Assembly: GCA_010356995.1 (NCBI GenBank)
Contig: ML996695.1
Span: 567,061-631,060 of the forward strand
Origin: Trichodelitschia bisporula
Taxonomy: Eukaryota > Ascomycota > Dothideomycetes > Phaeotrichales > Phaeotrichaceae
Direction of reading: 5' to 3'
Length of the DNA stretch: 64,000 nucleotides
The notes beneath the pieces are model-generated. The model was not told where the DNA came from. It was given only the letters and a program-made list of their open reading frames with translations, and did no database searches. Shown one piece after another: positions 54,629 through 64,000 of this stretch; position 1 is the first letter of the stretch; the number at the start of each line of letters is the position of its first letter. The position numbers and the translations under genes are program-made.

Positions 54629-56448
54629 CTAACGGACCGCATCTGTGGGGCCGTGCCTGCTGTGGGGCCTGCACTCCAACTCATCCCAGCGTCCAGTATC
54701 CTCCACAACCCCCCGTGCCACCCCATCCACAGCCAGCCTATCCTCATCCCCAAGCGGCTCCCTCACCACCCTGTCCGCCGGCGAAAACCATGCCCACCGG
54801 GCACTAGCCCACCAACACCCCTCCCCAAGAACCAACCCCCCCACCAGCACCACAGGCGCCCAATTCAACTCCGCAACCCAACCCCCCCACCGCCCCACCG
54901 GCCTTGCAGGAAAGCACACCACCACAACCGCAACCGCGAGTCCCACCGCCACCGCCCCGTAAACCACACCTTTTACCGACGACGTCAACGCCCAGCGGCT
55001 CCGATCCGCCGGCGCGCGCACCGCCGCCATCCCAGCAGGCGCCAGATAACTCAGCAGCAGCGCCAGGGCGCCGAACTGCGCCGTCGCGGCGTAGGGAACG
55101 GTTGAAGTGGTGTTGGCGATGCACAGCCCGCTCGTCAGGACGCATGTTATCGCGAGCGCGGCGATTGGGATACGCGACCCGGCGACGCGGTCCACCTGCA
55201 TGCGTTAGAACTAGGTCAAGGGTTAGGGTTACCGGGGGGTGGGGGCCATACCGTCTGTGCGCCGTGCAACCACGCCAGTCCGCCGTCCCGCGCAAAGGCC
55301 CAGAGAACGCGGCTCGCGACCGTGGCGCGGGCAACCGCACTCCCGATACTGAGCCCGATCATCATTACGCTCAAAAAAATCGTCGCGGTCCGCCCGCTCA
55401 CCGCGCTAAACAGCGCTACGTAACTCGCCGCTGGCGCGGGCGGCGTCCTCGGCAGGGGCTGCAGCGAAAGCATGACCGCCATCCCGAGGCCGAGGAGCGC
55501 ATTTCCCAGTACGGAGATGTAGATCGCGCGCGGCGACGTTACGGAACTGTCCCGCGTTTCCTCTGCCATGTGCGCTGCGGCATCGGCGCCTGTGATGTCA
55601 GCGCGCGGGTTAGGTGAGGAAGAAGAGGGTATACGCACCAAGGTATGCGGCCATAGCCGGGCCGACTCCAAGCAGCGCTGCGCCCCACGGACTCGTCCAA
55701 GGCCCGGCTTCGATGCGCGGGAACGCCTTCACGCCACCGGGCTTTATTCCGCCGGACAGCGCCCAGCCCACACTTATAGCAGCACCGATGTGCATACCCG
55801 CCCACCCAGCACTGAGCCTGGGAAGCACGCGGTAGAAGCGCGTGTTCGCCAACACGGCAACGACGGCGATGCACGTGCCGAAGATAGCGGCGTGCCAGGT
55901 TATGAACCGGTCCGGCGCGTTCGCGTTGCATGCTGCCAGCGTTTCGATTTCTGTGGCTGCGGCGAAGGTGGAGCTCGCGGCTAGCGCTTGCCAGGCGAGC
56001 ACGGCGAGGAACCCGACGTGGTAGCTGGCTTTTTGCGCGTGGGTGCGGGGCGCAAGGCGCGAGAGCCAGGCTGCCTGCCCGGCGGATGAGGGGGTGGTGC
56101 GGGTGAGGTGGGCGAGGGGGAGGGTGGTTAGGCTTATGAGCGAGGCGGCGGCGATGTTGGCTATCAGCATACCACCTGGGCCGGAGGTGGCGAGCTGGGT
56201 GTGTGCGGTGCTAAGGGGGAGGTTAGTGGCTGGTTTATTAGGAGTAAAGTTGGGGGGGCAAACCGGAGGAGCGCCTCCCAGGTGCTCATTGCTACTATCG
56301 CGAAACTGACGGCGGTGGTTAGTACCCATCTGCGATAGAAGGCTTCAGGGTAGTTCATTTGGCGCATGGCGATTTCATTGGCGTGCGTCCCTTCACGTTG
56401 GAGGGACCCAGGCTCGGAGGACATATCGAAAGGAGAGGGGAGTGACAT
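54629..56448 (-). CDS. APC-superfamily amino acid/choline-type permease
   Basis: Four exons, 56448-56264, 56210-55639, 55589-55252 and 55195-54629; GT-AG introns of 53, 49 and 56 bases, 553 aa. The N-terminal tail leads into WVLTTAVSFAIVAMSTWEAL, the first helix with the conserved S-x-W-E. Then come GPGGMLIANIAAASLISLTT, GFLAVLAWQALAAS, the GADAAAHMAEETRD motif (characteristic of the fungal GABA/choline-permease branch), NALLGLGMAVMLSL, FLSVMMIGLSIGSAVARATV followed by SRVLWAFARDGG, and several further helices, about twelve in all. This family imports amino acids, GABA, choline or related amines by proton symport at the plasma membrane; the substrate cannot be read from sequence. The third intron contains two telomere-like TTAGGG units. 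The C-terminal exon is unusually G-rich on the sense strand. Confidence 0.88.
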
Positions 56449-57235
56449 TTTGGGTGGAGATGTGGATGTGGTGAGGAAGAGGTGTGGAGGCGGAGAGTTT
56501 TGTAGAGAGAGGAGAGTTTTGTAGGGAGATGGTGTTAGATAGTGAGAACGGTTGGAAAGTAGTGCGAGTTGGGGAGAACGAGGTGGAACTTTAGTGGAAG
56601 TGGGCGCATCTGAAGAACCATCGGTAAACAGAGCGGCGGTGTTGGCGACGCGGACTGCGGGCGGCGCGACGGTGTTGCCATTGTTGTTCGTTGACAGACA
56701 GATTCCATATGGTTCGGTCGGATGAATGATCGAAGGACGCGTCTCGTCTTCAGTGAGTTCAGCTGAGTACCAGTATCGATATAGACTCAAGGGATGGAGG
56801 ACCTAAGATGGGATGCCATCTTAACCTTTTAGCAGATGGGACAACAGAGGAAGGGAACGATATCAGAATATTACGACACGCAGCACATGATGCTGCATGA
56901 TCATTGAGCATGAAGGGGTTGGTGAGTATAATGGTACCCCTAAAGGCCAACCATATACAAGGCAGATTTTCTGAAGTTCCGTAGTCCAGGACCAACGTCG
57001 GAAACAGATCAGGAGCTCGAAATGGGGTAAACAGCCAGCATATATTCGACCCGGAGGGGCGGATCACAGCAAATGCCCATCGGCGCCATATAGCAAGTAC
57101 AACTGCCAGAGTCAGTAGTGCTCAGACTACCGTAGCTCAAGGTGATATACTCAAGCTGCATCCAAGTCACGCCTCGACTCCTTACTCCCCAACCCTCGTC
57201 CCTCCAGCTGATATGGTACAGTCCAACACCCACGC
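56449..57235. other. Intergenic between permease and SNU114
   Basis: About 790 bases holding the permease promoter and the SNU114 3' untranslated region; both genes are on the minus strand. No further gene is supported. Confidence 0.5.
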
Positions 57236-60200
57236 CTAACCGTCCAAAATCCCACTCTCCTTCAGATTCTTGAACAGCTCCGGCTCCAGGAACTTGCTAA
57301 TCGTAATGTCCTCCGCCAACCCCTTCCGCCTCCTCGTCTTAAGCACAAAATCGCGCGCCGTCGCCTGCGCACTCGCGGGCTCCAGCGGCCGTAGCTTGAC
57401 GTCGCGATCTAGCGGGTCGCCAGGGACGATGCTCCAGCGGTCGAACACCAGGGACACGGTTGCTTGGCCTTGAGTGTGGATCTGCACGCCAAAAATCAGT
57501 CATTGCGCGATACCGCGGAAACGCAAAACTTACCCGCAGGTCCGTCTCAAACCCAAAAGAATCAATCACAGGAATCAACCCCTTGACCTGATACAGCGGC
57601 GTCCCCGCAATCGGCCCATCCTGCAGTACATGCCCCCTGCGCCGCGCAAGCACCGTATACACACTGCTCACCGCGTCCGCGGGCCCGGTCATACTGCACG
57701 AATACACGGGCTCCATGAGCCGCGGACTCGCCATCAGGAAACTGCTGTAGCACGCGCGGCGCGCGGTGGGGATGATCTGCCCGCCGCCGCGGAAGATGGC
57801 TTCGGGCGCGAGGTCGATGTCGGTGAGGCGGAACTTGGTGTTGCGAATCGGTTCCTCGCACAGCGGGCCTTCGCGCGTGGCCCAGCTGAAGCCCTGCCGC
57901 ACGGTATCGCGGACGGCGCGCAGGGTCTTCTGGTCGACGTCCGAGGGCAACGTGTCGTTTTGCAGGATATTGGGCCCCATGTCGTCGGGGCCAAAGGCCC
58001 AGATGTTACGGCTCGCAAGCAAGTCGTACCCGTAAGTTTCCTCGAAGAACTTACCCACCACGCGGGCCGGGTCCTTGATGTTCACGCGCCCGGCCTCGAT
58101 GTCCTCGGCGATACCCGGGTCGAGGGGCTCGGCGACCATGGTGAGTTTGTTTTTCTTGTTGGGGGTGACGGCGAAGCATTTTATGGCGGAGGTTTCGACG
58201 ACGGTTTCGCAGAAACGGGTTACTGGGTCGGAGACTTTGACTTCCATGTCGGCGTAGAGGCGGCGCAGGTCGTGCAGGACGCAGTCCATGTAGAGCTCGC
58301 CGGTGCCGAGGATGATGTGCTCGCCTGACTCTTCGACTTTGGTGGTGACTAGAGGGAAGCTCTTGTTGACCTTGCGCAGGCCGTCTAACATCTTCGGCAG
58401 CTCCGATGGGTTGATGGGCTCGACGGCGACCTTGAAGACGGACTCGAAGAAGTGTCGGATGGGTTTGAAGATGTATGCGTCTTCGTTGTCCGGGAGCTTC
58501 GTGTCGACGATGGTGGCAGTCTTGACGATGGAGTTGTCCACGCCGCTCAGGAGCACCCAGTTACCCGCCGGAACGCCGGAGGTCGGGATATTGTAGCGGG
58601 ACTCAGCGATCCAGGTGTCTTTGATGGTGGCCGTCACCATGTCTTCTTCATCATCGATGGTGTATCCCTCACCGAGGACACGGACCTGCTGTCCCGGCTT
58701 TGCCGTGCCGCTGACAACCCTCGCAAACGCGTTGAAGCTCTGAGCATCAACGGTATTGAACAACTTGGTGACGTGCATCACCAGTGGTCCATCCTGATCG
58801 CAGGACTCCATGGCAGCGGCCGTCTTAGTGTCAAGGGGTCCGGTGTAGTAGCGGCTGAGGAAGCGCTTCGCCGCCTCCTTCGGCGAGGGAACATGCTCCA
58901 CAACCATATCGACAAAGCCATGCGCCGGTCCAAAGAACTGCTCACAGACGAGCTTCAGCAGTACTTTGGCATCCGTCTTGTACTGCGACGGCTTCAGTTC
59001 AATGCCCAGCGTGGCAAGAGTGTCGGCCAGATCTTCGGGGTTCTCGCTTATGGTGTGTGAGAAAAGCTTGTAGATGGGTTCGAGCACAAAGTTGACAAAG
59101 GAGCGCTTCGACCGCTCCTCCATTCCTTTGCGGGTGAACTTTCTGCTGCGCGGGTTGAAGAAGATGTCGCCCCATAAGCGCCTGGCGAACTCTGAGGGAT
59201 CCACACCGGGATATTGCTCCGCATACATCTTCGCAAACGACCGCAGCGTGAAGCACCAGCCCATGCTCGTACAGGCAAATGCGACATTGCCCTTCTCGGG
59301 ACTCAGTCGCCGCTTTTCGCCCTGGCCGGGTAGTGTGTTCTCGATGACGGTATTGACCTCCTCAACGACGTGCTTCAGCTTGAAGTACGCGTCCGCAGGC
59401 GGCAGCTTAAGCTCCAAGATGAGACGATCCACCTTGTTGATGACAAGGACCATGGGTAAATCCTCCATGACGGCGTGCTTGATGATGAGCTCCGTATGTG
59501 TTTGGACGCCTTCTACAACATCGACCACCAGGACCACGCCGTCTGCTATTCTCAACGACGCCGCCACCTCGTCGGCAAAGTTGACATGCCCCGGCGTGTC
59601 GATGATATTGACCAGATGTGACTTCCCCTTGCTCGTTGTAAGCACCAGGCTCATGGGCGAAGCCTTGATGGACACGCCACGCTCCCGCTCCAATTCCTGT
59701 GTGTCCGTATAGCGCAACTGTTCCTCTCTCTTTCTACCCCGCTTCTTGTCCAATCGGTCCTGGATGTCATGTGTCTCCATCACCAACATGTCCACAAAGG
59801 CCGTCTTCCCGTGGTGCAGATGGCCAGCGATTGCGACATTGCGAATATCTTCGGGATAGTTCATCAAGTCGGTCAGGTACTCGCGGGAGAAGTAGACGGG
59901 CGGCAAGTCAGCCTCCTCAATCGAAAACTTCTTCTGGACAATAGGCGCAATGATGGGCTGAGCGAGTGACTGCGTGTCCTCCTCTTGCACCAGGGTTTCG
60001 ACATCGGCGCCGTAGACTTGTTGCGCCGTCGGGTAGTATTGCTTGTCTTCGTGGAGGATCACAGCGTTGGACGGTCCCTCGTCAACCTCCATAAGCTGTT
60101 GGTCGTTGACCACCTCCTCATCCTCGGCTTCCTCATCGTGAATGTACGCGTCGGCCGCCTGGTCGCCCTGGTCGGAAGCCTCGTCGGAGTCGGCATCGCC

Positions 60201-60282
60201 GAGATAATTGCCAAACCTGCAGGGTGTTAGGAAGGGTGAGATTGGGAGGAATAGGGACCTACTCGTCGTAAGCCTCATCCAT
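57236..60282 (-). CDS. SNU114: U5 snRNP GTPase Snu114 (Cwf10/EFTUD2)
   Basis: Three exons: 60282-60263 (20 bases), 60216-57534 and 57481-57236; GT-AG introns of 46 and 52 bases, 982 aa. It is the EF-2-like GTPase of the U5 snRNP that governs spliceosome activation and disassembly with Brr2 and Prp8. The N-terminus starts MDEAYDEFGNYLGDADSDE, an acidic tail typical of the family. G1 is AGHLHHGKT (137-145), G2 region LERERGVSIKASPMS, G3 DTPGH (213-217), G4 NKVD (267-270). Later EF-2-like domains include HIILGTGELYMDCVLHDLRR, then SDPVTRFCETVV. The second intron junction joins FETDLR to IHTQGQATVSLVFDRW, as in EFTUD2. Its own transcript is thus spliced at two sites. It diverges from ERG10. Confidence 0.96.
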
Positions 60283-60941
60283 GGTGGGCTAGATTGGATT
60301 AGGTTGAGAAGGAGGTGCTTGAGGTAGCTTGCTTCGATGCGCATCACTCTTCCAGAAATTCACGACGCGCCTCTGATGGCGTCGGCGAAATAGCTCCTCC
60401 AGCCTCCGGAGGCCGCGGGGGTCACTGTGGCTAGTGGCTTGTCGATCATGTGCACGGACCATCAGGGTATTCGGGTTATGCCCCGCCACGCCCCGCCACA
60501 TCTCACCTCACCGCTGGTGTTGCTTGCTATCGATAACGCAGAAAAAAAGAGACGAGATCTGAAGAATATGAATATATTGTACGATAGTCGGGTTGGTTTG
60601 TCCACTCCTGTGTTTCTAAAGACAAGAAGGGAAATGGACGAGGATGTGGCTTCGTTGTGATTAGTTATGACCAGCCTCATCCTGCACCCCGCAGCGCTGA
60701 AAAGGGACATCAGCGGTGGCGGGGCCGCGGAGAGGGGGAGAAGTGTTGGGCAGTGGGGAACGCCATGGCTTGTTGGTCCCCTGCGGGAACGAACGACAAG
60801 CTCCAACAGATATTTTAGTTCTTAAGCTGTGCCTGTTGACTACTCCCATCTCCACACCCTTCCTCTATCCCCTCATACGTCTTCGTGGTATCTTCTCTCC
60901 TCCACTCCCTTCGCGATATCCTACTCTCCTCATCCTCCAAA
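60283..60941. promoter_or_regulatory. Bidirectional promoter region of SNU114 and ERG10
   Basis: 659 bases between divergent start codons, with pyrimidine-rich stretches (CTTCCTC, CTCCTCATCCTCC) immediately before the ERG10 ATG. No further gene is supported. Confidence 0.6.
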
Positions 60942-62296
<1,355 letters not shown>

Positions 62297-62430
62297 ATAC
62301 CGGCATGGGACACAAAAGTAGTCTGGCTGGGGTGATATCACGAGGCTAGACAATGTGATCTGACTCTAATGAACTGATGCATCGCAAGTCCACGATATCC
62401 CCGAGCTCGACAATACGATCTGCCTCTTAA
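62297..62430. other. Short convergent gap between ERG10 and TEL2
   Basis: 134 bases must hold both polyadenylation regions, so the transcripts may overlap. Confidence 0.5.
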
Positions 62431-64000
62431 TCACATATCCACCATATCTCCCAGCATAATCCTCTGCCACTTCTCCACTACCTCATGACACCTCACCACC
62501 ACCGCAGCCGCTAACATCCTCACCCGCTCCCCCTCCTCATCCCCTCCGGCCCTCCCCTCCAACACCCCCTTAGCCCACTCCTGCGTCTCCAGCAACTCCC
62601 TCGCATGCTCCCGCGCCAACCTCTCCTTATCCTCATTAACCTCCAGCAACGTCAGGAAGGCGAACAACAGCCCCTCCAAAACCCCGACATCACCGCTACT
62701 CACCGCTGGCCCCCGCACCGACAGGAGCAGCTCCCACATCTCGCGCGTCATCTCCGGCAACATAACCGTGCTCGGGCCGGAGGCATGGATTAGCAGCGCC
62801 AGCGTGCGCAGGTAGGCGGGCAGCAGGTGCGGGGAGAAATACATCGACGCCGTGCCATGGGCCTGCACATTCGCCCACCACCCGCCCGTAAGCGGGAAAA
62901 AGAAATCGCGCGCCACGACGCGGGCCAGCGCGTTGGGAATCGGCTTCTTGCGCTTCTTCTCCACTTCCATGCGGCTGCTGAAGGTGCGCACTTTCAGCAC
63001 GTTCGGGCCGGACATTTGATCTGCGGCGTTGAGGGCGAGGGGCTCGACCATGAGCTTCTCTAATTTGGCAGTCACGCGGTCGACCGGCTTGCTGTCGCTG
63101 TATAACTTCTCCAGATGCGCCGGGAGACGCTTGCTCGGGAACGCCGGCGCTGCAGGCGCGCCCTCCTCCTTATCCGTAAAGCCGGCGAGTTCGCGCGCGC
63201 CCAGGCCCAGCGCTGCGAGGATGGCGTTGCGCTGCTGGAGACTGTAATCGCCGCCGAAGAACGAGCGCACGAGGTACGGGCCCACGATATCCGGCAGCGC
63301 CACGACGAGGGCTACCAGAGCCGCCTGGCGCAGCTTGGCGAAATCGGGGAGGTCGAAGACGTCGTGCAGGCCGACGAGGAGGCTGGTGAGCTCTTCGGCG
63401 TGATCGCTGATTTCCTTGCCGAAGCCGGTTTTGCGCCGGATGAGGGGGGCGGCGGTGGAGAGGGAGAGGTAGTGCCGGTCGTAGGATTCGGAGTCGCGGA
63501 GGCCGGCGAGCAAGTCCCGGATATATACTAGAGCGCGGGGCTTGTTGCGTTGGATCATGGTGGGGTCGTCGTCTGAGTCTTCGGGGTCGGAATCGGGCTT
63601 GTCGTACGGCACCAGATCGTCGTCTGAGTCTTCATCGACTATCTCGATGATTCTCGGCCCCGTAATCTGAGTACTTGATTTCGGCTGTTTGGACTGCTGT
63701 TTGGGCGCTACCGGTGGAGCGCGCTTCTTGGGGGTCACTTTTGGGACAGTGGGCTCAACACGAGCTTTTCGGATGTTGTCGATGCTTCCCGGCTTGTCGT
63801 CCACTTGAGCCAGTGCCTGGTACCACTCTGCCTCGGGCGTCTCCAAGGACTCGTCTGTGAACACCAGCCTGGCATCCGGCTTGTCGACCATTTCGGATAT
63901 TTTCATCGCGACAATCATCCCGAGCCAGCGCGCCCGAGGAGATCCAGCCGACAGCCGATTCGAGACTCCATGGGTGTGCATGCTCGACTTCACCAACGTA
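62431..64000 (-). CDS. TEL2: Telomere length regulation protein Tel2, C-terminal part
   Basis: The frame is open to the right edge, so the N-terminal part lies outside; about 523 residues are visible with no intron. The visible part begins with HTHGVSNRLSAGSPRARWLG and MVDKPDARLVF. Then comes a disordered linker with an acidic patch (IIEIVDEDSDDDLVPYDKPD), which in yeast and human Tel2 carries CK2 sites that recruit R2TP/Hsp90. The C-terminal TELO2 domain includes PRALVYIRDLLAGLRDSESY, LTSLLVGLHDVFDLPDF and YSLQQRNAILAALGLGAREL. Tel2 with Tti1 and Tti2 forms the TTT complex, which stabilises PIKK kinases (ATM, ATR, TOR). A Lys-rich KKKRKKP-like cluster (EVEKKRKKPIPNA) lies before the last helical block. 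Confidence 0.9.
   Translation of the reverse strand, partial: TLVKSSMHTHGVSNRLSAGSPRARWLGMIVAMKISEMVDKPDARLVFTDESLETPEAEWYQALAQVDDKPGSIDNIRKARVEPTVPKVTPKKRAPPVAPKQQSKQPKSSTQITGPRIIEIVDEDSDDDLVPYDKPDSDPEDSDDDPTMIQRNKPRALVYIRDLLAGLRDSESYDRHYLSLSTAAPLIRRKTGFGKEISDHAEELTSLLVGLHDVFDLPDFAKLRQAALVALVVALPDIVGPYLVRSFFGGDYSLQQRNAILAALGLGARELAGFTDKEEGAPAAPAFPSKRLPAHLEKLYSDSKPVDRVTAKLEKLMVEPLALNAADQMSGPNVLKVRTFSSRMEVEKKRKKPIPNALARVVARDFFFPLTGGWWANVQAHGTASMYFSPHLLPAYLRTLALLIHASGPSTVMLPEMTREMWELLLSVRGPAVSSGDVGVLEGLLFAFLTLLEVNEDKERLAREHARELLETQEWAKGVLEGRAGGDEEGERVRMLAAAVVVRCHEVVEKWQRIMLGDMVDM

Overview
The window is nuclear DNA of a filamentous ascomycete (Pezizomycotina, most likely Dothideomycetes; the class is an inference). 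Most genes contain short GT-AG introns of about 45-55 bases, often with a CTAAC/CTGAY branch point close to the acceptor. The genes are eukaryotic housekeeping families in their fungal forms, and two proteins have families mainly known from fungi (a DUF3074-type protein and the 17.8 kDa complex I subunit). I found no prokaryotic operons, CRISPR arrays, rRNA genes or viral remnants. Eighteen genes were modelled, with splice junctions placed by hand and checked for reading phase.

Layout. 1-321: start of a WLM-domain (Wss1-type) protease running off the left edge. 2815-6075: a Rad53/Chk2-family checkpoint kinase with an FHA domain at each end. 9750-26847: three C2H2 zinc-finger proteins (9750-11135, 18459-22109, 24014-26847) that share the same unusual finger module. 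They are interleaved with a divergent pair for ER membrane-protein handling (EMC3 at 12899-14004, signal peptidase subunit SPC2 at 14269-15024) and a conserved unknown at 15284-16456. 27400-31982: a DUF3074-like protein and a Ser/Thr-rich single-pass membrane protein. 35272-43015: a DUF676-type lipase-like protein, sterol O-acyltransferase and AP-1 gamma-adaptin. 45731-53821: an F-box/LRR-like protein, a steryl-ester-hydrolase-like lipase, a hAT-type MITE, threonine aldolase and complex I 17.8 kDa. 54629-64000: an APC permease, U5 snRNP GTPase SNU114, acetyl-CoA acetyltransferase ERG10 and TEL2 (cut by the right edge).

Themes. Sterol and steryl-ester metabolism is represented three times: ERG10 at the entry to the mevalonate pathway, the acyltransferase that stores sterol, and a lipase of the family that releases it. 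Genome maintenance is also represented three times: WLM protease, checkpoint kinase, TEL2. EMC3/SPC2 and SNU114/ERG10 are divergent pairs with short shared promoters. These are loose neighbourhoods, not a biosynthetic cluster.

The clearest non-genic discovery is a 466-bp element at 50493-50958 with 21-bp terminal inverted repeats and 8-bp near-identical target-site duplications, the signature of a non-autonomous hAT transposon. Other signals are a 9-base motif GTACWGTAC recurring only in non-coding DNA, a strong G-quadruplex motif, a decayed tRNA-like sequence and a within-gene switch from C-ending to G-ending codons. No wholly new multi-gene system could be supported.
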